48,428 nucleotides of DNA from Rhizobium mayense (GCF_030272705.1 NZ_JARFYM010000040.1:1-48428), one strand, 5' to 3'. Shown: positions 26,522 to 34,836, numbered from the stretch's first letter. The notes: generated from the sequence alone by a model not told the origin. Made by a program: numbers and translations.

Positions 26522-26546
26522 TCAGCGATTCGTCGCTGATTCGTTC
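26522..26546. repeat. GANTC-pair repeat unit, copy 4
   Basis: Identical to copy 2 over all 25 positions, with GATTC at 26527 and 26538. It lies about 200 bp before the helicase start. Confidence 0.8.
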
Positions 26547-26743
26547 TCAAGCTGTTCCGGACTCCTCAGGACTCGCCTGGGGTGCAAGGACAATGTAGCT
26601 TTCGGTTGAGCCCGCCAGCAATGAAATCGCATGCCGCGACCGCTGTTTTTTCATTCGGGTCTTGCCTTTGTCACATATGGTCGTCATCTCTTCTTCTCTT
26701 CCCTGGGGAGCTTGTTGATCGGAAAGACAGCGGTTTCTCGCCC

Positions 26744-29700
26744 ATGCATGGACCTATGACTCTGACTTCGCAGCCAATGATCCTGAGCGGACGCGGCGTG
26801 ACCGCGGTGCTCGGACCGACCAATACCGGCAAAACCCATTATGCCATCGAGCGCATGGTGGCGCACGGCAACGGCGTCATCGGCCTGCCGCTGCGCCTGC
26901 TCGCGCGCGAGGTTTACACCCGCGTTGTTGAAAAGGTCGGGGCGCAATATGTGGCGCTGGTCACCGGGGAAGAGAAGATTTCGCCGCCGAATGCGCGTTA
27001 CTCCGTCTGCACTGTCGAGGCCATGCCGCGGGAGACGCGCGCGTCCTTTGTCGCGATCGATGAAGTACAGCTCGCAGGCGATCTCGAACGCGGCCACATC
27101 TTCACCGACCGCATTCTGCATCTGCGCGGGCGTGACGAGACGCTGCTGCTTGGCGCGGGTACGATGCGGCCGATTCTCGAGCAGTTGTTGCCGGGGATCA
27201 CGGTCGTCGAGCGGCCCCGCCTGTCGCATCTCTTTTATGCCGGGCAGAAGAAGATCACCCGCCTGCCGCAACGCACGGCGATCGTCGCCTTCTCCGCCGA
27301 CGAGGTCTATGCCATCGCCGAGCTCATCCGCCGCCAGCGCGGCGGCGCGGCTGTCGTCCTCGGGGCGCTCAGCCCGCGTACCCGCAATGCACAGGTTGCT
27401 CTCTATCAGGCCGGCGATGTCGAATATCTGGTGGCGACCGATGCGATCGGCATGGGTCTCAATCTCGATGTCGATCACGTCGCTTTCGCCCAGGATCGCA
27501 AGTTCGACGGCTATCAATTCCGCAATCTCAATCCGGGCGAGCTCGGCCAAATCGCCGGCCGCGCTGGCCGTCACCTGAAGGACGGCACTTTTGGCGTGAC
27601 CGGTCAGGTCGATCCCTTCGACGACGAGTTGGTACGGCGCATCGAGGGTCATGAGTTCGATACGGTCAAGGTGCTACAATGGCGCACCAAGGAATTCGAT
27701 TTTTCCTCGATCGCTTCGCTGCGCGCGAGCCTTGAGAGCGCGCCGCGCGTACAGGGCCTGACGCGCGCGCTGCCGGCGGTCGATCAGCAGGCGCTGGAAT
27801 ATCTGTCGCGCGATCTGGAGATTTCCGATCTCGCCAGCAATTCGGCGCGGGTCGAAAAATTATGGGAAGCCTGCGCGCTTCCGGATTATCGGCGGATTAC
27901 ACCCGCCCAGCATGCCGATCTTATAGCCACCCTCTTTTCCGACCTCGTGCGCTATGGCACGGTAAAGGAAGACTTCCTTGCCGAACAAGTGCATCGTGCC
28001 GATCGGACTGATGGCGAGATTGACACGCTTTCGGCGCGAATAGCGCAGATAAGGACTTGGACCTATGTATCGAATCGGCCCGGTTGGCTTGCCGATCCGA
28101 CACACTGGCAAGAAAAGACGCGGGAAATCGAAGATCGATTGTCCGATGCGTTACATGAAAGGTTGACGAAACGCTTTGTTGATCGCAGGACATCTGTGCT
28201 CATGAAGCGCCTGAGAGAGAATGCGATGCTGGAAGCTGAAATCAGTGTGAATGGGGATGTCTTCGTTGAGGGGCATCATGTGGGACAGTTGACCGGATTC
28301 CGGTTCACGCCTATCGCGGGAACCGAGGGGCCGGACGCCAAGGCTGTCCAGACGGCCTCGCAGAAGGCGCTCGCGCTGGAGTTCGAGGCGCGCGCCGCCC
28401 GTATCCACGCGGCCGGCAACAGCGATCTGGCGATCAGCGCGGATGGCCTCGTCCGTTGGCTCGGCGATCCCGTGGCGCGGCTTTCGGGCAGCGATCACGT
28501 CATGCGTCCGCGCGTCATCCTGCTCGCGGACGAGCAGTTGACGGGCAATGCGCGCGACCATGTGGCGGCGCGCATCGAGCGCTTCGTGAATCATCATATC
28601 AGCACGGTCTTGAAGCCGCTCGACGACCTGTCGCGCGCCGAGGACCTGCAGGGTCTCGCCAAGGGGCTGGCCTTCCAGCTCGTCGAAAGCCTAGGCGTGC
28701 TCTTCCGCCGCGACGTCACCGAAGAGGTGAAGTCGCTCGATCAGGATGCGCGCGCCTCGATGCGCCGCTATGGCGTCCGCTTCGGTGCCTACCACATTTT
28801 TGTGCCCGCCCTGTTGAAGCCGGCTCCGGCCGAGCTCATCACCCTGCTTTGGGCGTTGAAGAACGACGGCCTCGACAAGCCGGGCTATGGCGACCTGATC
28901 CCGGTTCTGGCCGCCGGCCGTACATCCGTCGTCACGGATCCGAGCTTCGAGCGCATGTTCTACAAGCTCGCCGGCTTCCGTTTTCTCGGAAAGCGTGCGG
29001 TGCGCATCGACATTCTCGAACGGCTGGCGGATATCATCCGTCCGCTGCTGCAGTGGAAGCCCGGTCAGGCCTCGCGCCCGGAAGGTGCCTATGACGGCCG
29101 CCGTTTCACGACGACGACGTCTATGCTCTCCATCCTCGGCGCGACGCTGGAGGATATGGAAGAGATCCTGAAGGGTCTTGGCTATCGCGCCGACGCCGTG
29201 AAGGCGGAAGATGCCACGGCCTTCCTCGCGCAGCAGGATGTCGCTTCTGCGCCCGCTGCGGCAGCGCCGGCTGCGGAAGTAGCCGCCGAAAAGGCCGATC
29301 ATGACGATGCCGATAGCCACAGCGATGAGCCGGCTACGGAAGGTGAAGCCGTCGCACAGGATGCAGCCCCTGCAGCGGAAGCGCCGGCTGAGCCGGCTGC
29401 CGCCGCCGCCGAGCCTGCCGAAGCCGCCGCGGCGGTAGCCGAGCTGCCTGGTGCCGATGTCGTTGCCGCCGAACCGGTCGAGCCGAAGCCGGTTCTGCTT
29501 TGGCGTCTTGGCGGACGCAGCGACAACCAGCAGCGCCAGGGCGGACGCGGCCATGGCGATCATCGCCGCGGCCAGCACGGTCAGGGCGAGGGACGCGGTC
29601 ATCAGGGCAATCGCCGCAATGGCGGCGGTGAGCAGCAGGCGGGCGGCGAAGGCAATCGCGAAGGCCGGGATAATCGCGAAGGGCGCGAGGCCCGAGGTGA

Positions 29701-29953
29701 CAACGGAGGTCCGCGCGGCAATCGCGACGGCGGTCGCCCGCAACATCAGGGCAATCGTTCCGAGCGTAACGACCGCCAGGATCGCGGCGAACGGAAAGAG
29801 CGTAACGATCGCAATGACCGGAACGACCGCAACAATCGCGGCGTGTCGCAGCCGCTGCGTTTCGAAGCCAAGCCGCCGCGCAAGGAAAAGCCGATCGATC
29901 CGGATTCTCCTTTCGCCAAGCTCGCAGCGCTCAAGGAGCAGATGAAGAAATAG
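26744..29953 (+). CDS. Suv3-like superfamily 2 RNA helicase with disordered RG-rich tail
   Basis: ATP-dependent helicase of about 1069 aa related to mitochondrial Suv3. Motif I GPTNTGKT at about 24-31, motif II DEVQ at about 106-109, motif V region VATDAIGMGLNL, motif VI QIAGRAGR at about 268-275. A helical middle region follows. From about residue 840 the protein is low complexity: first Ala/Glu/Pro-rich, then (about 924-1040) rich in Arg, Gly, Asn and Gln with NDRNDR and GNR repeats, typical of a disordered RNA-binding tail. The C-terminus is PDSPFAKLAALKEQMKK. Mitochondrial Suv3 works with an exoribonuclease in RNA decay; an RNA turnover role here is inferred. The start is uncertain: ATGs at 26744, 26756 and 26777 all have weak ribosome sites. 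S4 gene follows after 3 bp. Confidence 0.88.
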   Translation: MHGPMTLTSQPMILSGRGVTAVLGPTNTGKTHYAIERMVAHGNGVIGLPLRLLAREVYTRVVEKVGAQYVALVTGEEKISPPNARYSVCTVEAMPRETRASFVAIDEVQLAGDLERGHIFTDRILHLRGRDETLLLGAGTMRPILEQLLPGITVVERPRLSHLFYAGQKKITRLPQRTAIVAFSADEVYAIAELIRRQRGGAAVVLGALSPRTRNAQVALYQAGDVEYLVATDAIGMGLNLDVDHVAFAQDRKFDGYQFRNLNPGELGQIAGRAGRHLKDGTFGVTGQVDPFDDELVRRIEGHEFDTVKVLQWRTKEFDFSSIASLRASLESAPRVQGLTRALPAVDQQALEYLSRDLEISDLASNSARVEKLWEACALPDYRRITPAQHADLIATLFSDLVRYGTVKEDFLAEQVHRADRTDGEIDTLSARIAQIRTWTYVSNRPGWLADPTHWQEKTREIEDRLSDALHERLTKRFVDRRTSVLMKRLRENAMLEAEISVNGDVFVEGHHVGQLTGFRFTPIAGTEGPDAKAVQTASQKALALEFEARAARIHAAGNSDLAISADGLVRWLGDPVARLSGSDHVMRPRVILLADEQLTGNARDHVAARIERFVNHHISTVLKPLDDLSRAEDLQGLAKGLAFQLVESLGVLFRRDVTEEVKSLDQDARASMRRYGVRFGAYHIFVPALLKPAPAELITLLWALKNDGLDKPGYGDLIPVLAAGRTSVVTDPSFERMFYKLAGFRFLGKRAVRIDILERLADIIRPLLQWKPGQASRPEGAYDGRRFTTTTSMLSILGATLEDMEEILKGLGYRADAVKAEDATAFLAQQDVASAPAAAAPAAEVAAEKADHDDADSHSDEPATEGEAVAQDAAPAAEAPAEPAAAAAEPAEAAAAVAELPGADVVAAEPVEPKPVLLWRLGGRSDNQQRQGGRGHGDHRRGQHGQGEGRGHQGNRRNGGGEQQAGGEGNREGRDNREGREARGDNGGPRGNRDGGRPQHQGNRSERNDRQDRGERKERNDRNDRNDRNNRGVSQPLRFEAKPPRKEKPIDPDSPFAKLAALKEQMKK

Positions 29954-29956
29954 GCC

Positions 29957-30361
29957 ATGACGGACGAGAGACAGCCATCTTCCGGTTCGCGCCAGCGCAT
30001 CGACAAGTGGCTGTTCTTTGCCCGTATGGTAAAATCCCGCTCGTTGGCGCAGGTCTATGTCCAAAACGGCAGCGTGCGGGTGAATGGCGAGCGGGTCGTG
30101 CAGCCGAGCTATGGCGTCAAGGCTGGCGACCGGGTCGAACTCGCGCTGGAGCGTCGCGACGTCATCCTGATCGTGCGTCTTCCGGGCGAGCGGAGAGGTC
30201 CTTTCGAAGAGGCGAAGTTGCTCTATGAGGACCTGACGCCGCCGCCAGATGAGACAAAACGTCTCACTCCGTTCGAGCAGGCAAGCCGCGTGCCGGGCAG
30301 CGGACGGCCGACGAAACGCGATCGGCGCGCGATCGACAGGCTGACGTCTGAGGATGATTAG
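29957..30361 (+). CDS. S4-domain RNA-binding protein (Hsp15/HslR-like)
   Basis: 134 aa. S4 domain at about 14-60 (RIDKWLFFARMVKSRSLAQVYVQNGSVRVNGERV), then a basic tail. E. coli HslR (Hsp15) binds stalled 50S subunits carrying nascent chain and recycles them; the domain match supports a ribosome- or RNA-related role, but orthology is not certain. The start codon is 3 nt after the helicase stop, so the two are co-translated, consistent with both acting on RNA. Confidence 0.85.
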   Translation: MTDERQPSSGSRQRIDKWLFFARMVKSRSLAQVYVQNGSVRVNGERVVQPSYGVKAGDRVELALERRDVILIVRLPGERRGPFEEAKLLYEDLTPPPDETKRLTPFEQASRVPGSGRPTKRDRRAIDRLTSEDD

Positions 30362-30567
30362 AAAACTCTATCCGGTCTCCGTGATTTTCGGGATTGTTTG
30401 TCCTTGAAATTGGCCAGCAAAGCCGGTACCTCACGGTCAACCCGCTGGTAACCAGTCGGTCGGCCTACCTGCGCATAGCGCATTCGTTTGCCGCCGGCTT
30501 CCGAGGGAAAGGCGCGACGTTCCAGGTTGCGCATCCACGGAAACGAGAGAAATCCCTGGAGTGCTTC

Positions 30568-30906
30568 ATGACATACGTCGTGACCGATAATTGCGTTCGC
30601 TGCAAATACACAGATTGCGTGGAAGTCTGCCCCGTCGACTGCTTCTACGAAGGCGAGAACTTTCTCGTCATCCATCCCGATGAATGCATCGATTGTGGCG
30701 TATGCGAGCCGGAATGTCCTGCCGAGGCGATCAAGCCCGATACGGAGCCGGGTCTCGACAAGTGGCTGAAAATCAACGCGGATTATGCATCGATCTGGCC
30801 GAACATAACGGTCAAGCGCGATCCGTTGCCGGACGCCAAGGAAATGGACGGCGAACAAGGCAAGTTCGAGAAGTATTTCTCGGCCAACCCCGGTTCCGGC
30901 GACTGA
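30568..30906 (+). CDS. fdxA: 7Fe ferredoxin (FdxA, ferredoxin II type)
   Basis: Electron carrier of 112 aa with one [3Fe-4S] and one [4Fe-4S] cluster. Cysteine pattern C9, C12, C17, C21, C25, C40, C43, C46 and C50 matches Azotobacter ferredoxin I type: C9, C17 and C50 for the 3Fe cluster; C21, C40, C43 and C46 for the 4Fe cluster. C-terminus (about 60-112) is the usual extension with WPNITVKRDPLPDA. ATG 30568 has GGAG upstream. Its partner is not shown; essential housekeeping role in alphaproteobacteria is suspected. Confidence 0.95.
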   Translation: MTYVVTDNCVRCKYTDCVEVCPVDCFYEGENFLVIHPDECIDCGVCEPECPAEAIKPDTEPGLDKWLKINADYASIWPNITVKRDPLPDAKEMDGEQGKFEKYFSANPGSGD

Positions 30907-30931
30907 TCGAAGGCCGTGACAGGCCGTCGAT
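30906..30931 (+). terminator. hairpin after fdxA
   Basis: ATCGA-A-GGCC pairs with GGCC-G-TCGAT around GTGACA, starting inside the fdxA stop codon. No T-run follows, so it may protect the 3' end rather than terminate. Confidence 0.45.
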
Positions 30932-31304
30932 AAAGGTGTACTCGGTAACGAGTGAACACGAATCAATGCCGTTGGCCGCACGTGCGGTCAATGTGGCTGC
31001 TTGGTGTGCGTAAAGCAAAATATTGATTTCCTCAGATTTTTGTGATAGCTTCCTCACACTGATCCACTGCGGCATTATGTGTGCCCCAAACCATCACGAA
31101 AGCAAATAAGCAATCCGCGCGCGGTTTCCTTGACATATCAACATTTTGAGTTGTCGGGTCTGGGATCGCGATGAACGGATTTCTTTTTGCATGCGTCTGG
31201 CTGGACCAGGATGAAGTCACCCCGACGGTGCTTCCGTCTCATCCGGGCCTGACTGACCCGGCCCCGGTTCGCGCCGGGTGCGTAACAGGGAGTTTTTGAA
31301 AAGA
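30932..31304 (+). promoter_or_regulatory. fdxA-carD gap: carD promoter and leader
   Basis: Gap of about 370 bp. TTGACA at 31130-31135 is a good -35 match, but no clear -10 lies 17 nt on. A possible 42-codon ORF at 31171-31299 (MNGFLFACVW...) ends 5 nt before carD, and a hairpin (ACCCGGC/GCCGGGT, 31256-31279) lies within its 3' end. Together they look like a leader, but this is only suggestive. Confidence 0.35.
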
Positions 31305-31874
31305 ATGACGATCCAGCAGAAAAAACCTTCAGCAGCACGCCATGGCTTCAAGACTGGTGAATCGATCGTATACCCCGCTCATGGTGTGGGTACGATCACC
31401 GCGATTGAAGAGCAAGAAGTCGCCGGCATGAAGCTTGAGCTTTTTGTAATCGACTTCGAAAAAGACAAGATGCGTCTGAAGGTGCCCGTGGCCAAGGCCA
31501 TGAGCATTGGAATGCGTAAGCTTTCCGAGACGGATTTCGTCGACCGGGCGCTTAAGGTCGTTCAGGGCAAGGCCCGCGTCAAGCGCACCATGTGGTCGCG
31601 CCGTGCCCAGGAATATGATGCCAAGATCAATTCCGGCGATCTGATCTCCATCGCCGAGGTGGTTCGCGATCTTTATCGCGCTGAAAACCAGCCTGAGCAG
31701 TCCTATTCCGAACGCCAGCTCTATGAAGCTGCGCTCGATCGCATGGCGCGCGAAATCGCTGCTGTCAACAAGATGTCCGAGACCGAGGCTGTCCGCCTCG
31801 TCGAGGTCAACCTGAACAAAGGCCCGAAGCGCGGCAAGGTCGTCGAAGAAGACGATTCCCAGGACGAAGCCGCA
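31305..31874 (+). CDS. CarD/CdnL-family RNA polymerase-binding regulator
   Basis: 189 aa. N-terminal Tudor-like RNA polymerase-interaction domain (about 10-75: FKTGESIVYPAHGVGTITAIEEQEVAGMKLELFVIDF, KDKMRLKVPVAKAMSIGMRKL), then an all-helical DNA-binding C-terminal domain (WSRRAQEYDAKINSGDLISIAEVVRDLY, SYSERQLYEAALDRMAREIA). Members such as Mycobacterium CarD and Myxococcus CdnL bind the beta subunit and stabilise open complexes at rRNA and other promoters. Start at the ATG at 31305; the open frame from the GTG at 31278 is less likely. A strong terminator follows, so it is transcribed separately from rpoH2. Confidence 0.93.
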
Positions 31875-31902
31875 TAAGGCCACAGGCCAAGACACCACAT
31901 CC

Positions 31903-31933
31903 AAAAAACCCGGCCATCGTGCCGGGTTTTTTC
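31903..31933 (+). terminator. Rho-independent terminator of carD
   Basis: AAAAAACCCGGC and GCCGGGTTTTTT arms around a short CATCGT loop, with T-run. It is symmetrical enough to stop transcription from either side. Confidence 0.92.
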
Positions 31934-31936
31934 TTT

Positions 31937-31961
31937 GGAACCTTTTTCGGTCTGCTGCGTT
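31937..31961 (+). promoter_or_regulatory. EcfG/RpoE2-type general stress promoter
   Basis: GGAAC at 31937-31941, 16-nt spacer, CGTT at 31958-31961: a perfect match to the alphaproteobacterial EcfG consensus. It begins 4 nt after the carD terminator and faces rpoH2, which in S. meliloti belongs to the RpoE2 regulon. The leader to rpoH2 would be about 310 nt. Confidence 0.6.
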
Positions 31962-32051
31962 TATCTCCCGTATTTGCGGCTGGTGTGAATCTCTCGTGAT
32001 ATGAGTTTCTCGACCAGCCGTTTCCCTTAACGTTCACGAGGACCGGACCCC

Positions 32052-32135
32052 ATGCGTTTTGATTGGAAATTTCCCGGCGATCTGAAGCCATTTCGTTCGC
32101 TAGGTCATTTCGGTGAAGCCGAAATAGACCCGTAA
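32052..32135 (+). CDS. possible 27-aa ORF in rpoH2 leader
   Basis: ATG at 32052 with GAGG about 10 nt upstream opens 27 codons (MRFDWKFPGD at the start, ending EAEIDP) before TAA. It lies about 90 nt downstream of the EcfG-type promoter. Composition is unremarkable and no family is known. It could be a stress-induced microprotein, an upstream ORF of rpoH2, or chance. Confidence 0.25.
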   Translation: MRFDWKFPGDLKPFRSLGHFGEAEIDP

Positions 32136-32206
32136 CCGACCGTCCGGACATCGGGCCGGTCTCCATCGCATTCAATTCATAGATTTTCATCCGCGCAGCA
32201 ATGTCC

Positions 32207-32232
32207 GGAAACGATGTTTGCTGCCTTTCCGT
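32207..32232 (+). promoter_or_regulatory. second, degenerate EcfG-like promoter near rpoH2
   Basis: GAAAC at 32207-32211 (preceded by G), 17-nt spacer, CGTT at 32229-32232. One mismatch to GGAAC, but the position, about 50 nt before the rpoH2 start, is more usual for a promoter. Confidence 0.35.
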
Positions 32233-32281
32233 TGACCGCGGCACAGAGACGATTTTGGGGTAGGATTTAGGGGATATGTAT

Positions 32282-33145
32282 ATGAAAAATATGTCTGCAG
32301 ATCGGCGTATGATTAAGATCGCGATGGCCGCCCCCTATCTCGACCGCGACGAAGAGCACGACCTCGCCATCCGCTGGAAGGATCACGACGACCGCGGCGC
32401 TCGCAACAAGATCGCTACGGCCCATATGCGCCTCGTTATCTCGATGGCGGGCAAATTCCGCAATTTCGGCTTGCCGATGAGCGATCTGGTACAGGAAGGC
32501 TATGTAGGTCTCCTAGAGGCGGCGGCAAGGTTTGAACCCGAACGGGAAGTGCGATTCTCGACCTACGCCAGCTGGTGGATCCGGGCGTCGATCCAGGACT
32601 TCATCCTACGCAACTGGTCGATCGTGCGCGGCGGCACGAGTTCGGCGCAGAAGGCGCTGTTTTTCAATCTCCGCCGCCTGCGTGCCAAGCTCGCAAGGGG
32701 CAATACCGGCGTCACCGTGCAGTCAATCCATGAGGAAATCGCCGTCGCCCTTGGCGTCAGCCTTGCCGACGTGCAGACCATGGATGCGCGCCTTTCCAGC
32801 AATGACGCGTCCTTGCAGGCACCCTCGATTTCCGGCGATGCCGAAAGCGCCGAACGCATGGATTTCCTGATCAGCGACGAGCCGCTGCCGGACGAACAGG
32901 TCTCCAACATGATCGATGGCGAGCGCCGTCGCGTCTGGCTGGCCTCGGCGTTGAAGCACCTGAACGAGCGCGAGATGAAGATCATCCGGGCGCGCCGCCT
33001 GGTGGAGGACGGTGCTACTCTGGAGGAGCTGGGCGCCGATCTCGGCATTTCCAAGGAACGCGTGCGCCAGATCGAAAGCCGCGCCATGGAGAAGCTCCGC
33101 AGCGCCCTGGTTGACGCCGATCCGCGCATGGCGAGCTATGCGTAA
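32282..33145 (+). CDS. rpoH2: RNA polymerase sigma-32-type factor, RpoH2
   Basis: Alternative sigma factor of 287 aa. Region 2 includes MRLVISMAGKFRNFGLPMSDLVQEGYVGLLEAAARFEPEREVRFSTYASWWIRASIQDFIL split over about 48-105; the RpoH box appears as AQKALFFNLRR (about 122-132); region 4 ends with TLEELGADLGISKERVRQIESRAMEKL. The GTSSAQ wording and ending fit the RpoH2 paralogue of rhizobia, which serves stress rather than classic heat shock. ATG at 32282 is favoured because AGGGG lies 8 nt upstream; the ATG at 32276 is too close. EcfG-type promoter matches lie upstream. Confidence 0.9.
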   Translation: MKNMSADRRMIKIAMAAPYLDRDEEHDLAIRWKDHDDRGARNKIATAHMRLVISMAGKFRNFGLPMSDLVQEGYVGLLEAAARFEPEREVRFSTYASWWIRASIQDFILRNWSIVRGGTSSAQKALFFNLRRLRAKLARGNTGVTVQSIHEEIAVALGVSLADVQTMDARLSSNDASLQAPSISGDAESAERMDFLISDEPLPDEQVSNMIDGERRRVWLASALKHLNEREMKIIRARRLVEDGATLEELGADLGISKERVRQIESRAMEKLRSALVDADPRMASYA

Positions 33146-33146
33146 A

Positions 33147-33295
33147 ATACCTTCTCCTCGACGGAGAGAAGGTCGCGCTGTACGCGCGGGTTGAAGGGCG
33201 TTACCGGGAAGCTGGTGCTCAAAGCGCTCGTCGCTTTGCTCCTCGGCCCCCTCATCCGCCCTTCGGCACCTTCTCCCCGAGGAAAGAAGGAGGAA
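33147..33295. repeat. rhizobial intergenic palindromic repeat
   Basis: ACCTTCTC at 33149-33156 and GAGAAGGT at 33166-33173 form one hairpin; the second part (CCCCTCATCCGCCC, CACCTTCTCCCCGAGG, near 33248-33290) is the common rhizobial CCCTCATCC...CTTCTCCCC repeat. It lies between convergent rpoH2 and the M48 gene and may end both transcripts. Confidence 0.6.
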
Positions 33296-33303
33296 CCTTT
33301 CGT

Positions 33304-34836
33304 CTATTCCGAAATAATTTTTACCTTGTCGCCGGGTGCAACCGTTGCGCCCGTCGGCAGGGCATTGATCAGCTTGAACAGGTCGAGCTTGCGGTCGGTG
33401 CCCATCATACGGGCGGCGAGCGTTGTGATGTTGTCGCCCGGCTTGACGATGACGACGCGTACGCGTAGCGGCTTCAGCGACGAGGCTTCCTCCGGCGTCA
33501 TATGCCTGAAACTTGAGCGCAGCACATCGGCGGTCTGCTCCAGTGCGGCAATATTGCCTTTCGGCACAGCCGTCAGGAAGCGGAATATCTGGGCGCGGTC
33601 GCGGATAACGGTGACGTCGAAATCCCAGCGATCAGCCGAGGCACGCGCGGTTGCCGCCTCCATACCATTGACGGTGATCGCCTTGATGGTCGAGGGATCG
33701 AGACCGGTAACCCAGCCGCTGGAAATGTAATTTGTCAGGTTCTGGTTCTGGCTGTCGGCAACGCCATCGAAGCGGACGGCAATGTCGCCGGGTCCAGTTG
33801 CCATGACCGCCTCGACCTTGTTGTCGATGTGGAAGTCGGGCGGCACGTCGAAGCGGATGCCGAGCCCGCCGTGCAGGAAGGTCTGGCCACGCACATAGCC
33901 TTCCTCGGGGCTGTCGCCATAAAGCAGGCCGTCGATGCCGTTGAGGTAGTAGTCGCGGCCGGTATCGCCGACCTTGCCTTCCTCGCCGAATTCGCGGGCA
34001 TGCGCCTTGGCGAGATCGATGCGCTGCGGCGTGCTCGGATGGCTCGACAAGAAGTCGAGGCTCTGGTCGGCGTCGGAATTGGCCGACATGAAGTGGCTGT
34101 AGTCTTCCATCGCGTTGAGGAAGCGGGCGGCGGCATAGGGGTCATAGCCGGCCTGGCCGAGTGTGCGGATGCCGATCTCGTCGGCCTGCAGCTCCTGTTG
34201 GCGGGAAAAGGCGGCAAGGCGCAGCTTGCCGCGGGCGAGCGCCTGCTTGCCGGCAAGATCGCTCGACAGGACTTCGGCGACCACGCGGCTGGCAATGACC
34301 TCCGCCTCTTCGCGCTTCTGGCGCTCGATGCCGTGATTGGCGGTGACGTGCGCCATCTCGTGCGACAGCACGGCGGCGACTTCCGAGGCGTCGTTGGCGA
34401 GTGCCAACAGACCGCGGGTGACGTAGAGATAGCCGCCCGGCAGCGCGAAGGCGTTGATCGACGGCGAATTCAGAATGGTGATACGATAGGATTGCTGCGG
34501 ATTTTCCGACACGCTGGTCAGCGCGCCGGCGATGCGGGCGACCAAGCGCTCGGTCCTGGCGTCCTTATACTCGCCGCCATAGCTGGCAAGAATGCGCGGA
34601 TGCTCGCGGGCGCCCATCTGCGCACGCGGATCGTTCTTCTGTACTTCGGCAACGATCTGCGGATTGGCGGAGGGCGAAACATTCGGCTGATAGGATTGAT
34701 CCAGCACCGACTGACAGCCGTTGAGCACCATCGCGGCAATGAGGACGGGGGTTAAAGGGCGCATACGCGCCACGACTGTCGCGCCGATCCTTCGTCCTGC
34801 GTGCTTGCTCTGCTTCAGTGCTCGTGTCCCACTCAT
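33304..34836 (-). CDS. M48-family metalloprotease, probable lipoprotein, with C-terminal LysM-like segment
   Basis: Periplasmic zinc protease, about 510 aa from this start. Zinc motif HEMAH at about 159-163 with the downstream Glu in ELQADEIGIRTL, as in BepA/YfgC and Oma1-type M48 enzymes. The C-terminal about 50 residues (VVIVKPGDNITTLAARMM ... GATVAPGDKVKIIS) look like a peptidoglycan-binding LysM. A lipobox (VLNG-Cys) follows MRPLTPVLIAAMV, so the true start may be the ATG at 34764, although neither ATG has a good ribosome site. Likely role: envelope protein quality control, inferred from family. Convergent with rpoH2. Confidence 0.87.
   Translation of the reverse strand: MSGTRALKQSKHAGRRIGATVVARMRPLTPVLIAAMVLNGCQSVLDQSYQPNVSPSANPQIVAEVQKNDPRAQMGAREHPRILASYGGEYKDARTERLVARIAGALTSVSENPQQSYRITILNSPSINAFALPGGYLYVTRGLLALANDASEVAAVLSHEMAHVTANHGIERQKREEAEVIASRVVAEVLSSDLAGKQALARGKLRLAAFSRQQELQADEIGIRTLGQAGYDPYAAARFLNAMEDYSHFMSANSDADQSLDFLSSHPSTPQRIDLAKAHAREFGEEGKVGDTGRDYYLNGIDGLLYGDSPEEGYVRGQTFLHGGLGIRFDVPPDFHIDNKVEAVMATGPGDIAVRFDGVADSQNQNLTNYISSGWVTGLDPSTIKAITVNGMEAATARASADRWDFDVTVIRDRAQIFRFLTAVPKGNIAALEQTADVLRSSFRHMTPEEASSLKPLRVRVVIVKPGDNITTLAARMMGTDRKLDLFKLINALPTGATVAPGDKVKIISE

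Larger units (their letters stand above)
25634..26743. other. GANTC-rich non-coding region with four repeat units
   Basis: More than 1 kb without a supported gene. From 25,800 to 26,575 I count about 24 GANTC sites, where about three are expected by chance. Four copies of a 25-bp unit start at 25799, 26051, 26267 and 26522. A wider core of about 80 bp is loosely shared, with TGTGAACAAA-like sequence before and CCGGCTTTGG-like sequence after the unit. AT-rich stretches lie at 25741-25765 and 26090-26160, and there are many TTAA half-sites. Short open frames in it (for example 26207-26422) have no ribosome site or coding character. Interpretation as cell-cycle-regulated or origin-like DNA is inference. 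Confidence 0.7.

Noticed and set aside
26207..26609. Two small open frames in the GANTC-rich region
   Set aside because: No ribosome site, no coding-like composition, and they run through repeat units, so chance frames are likely.
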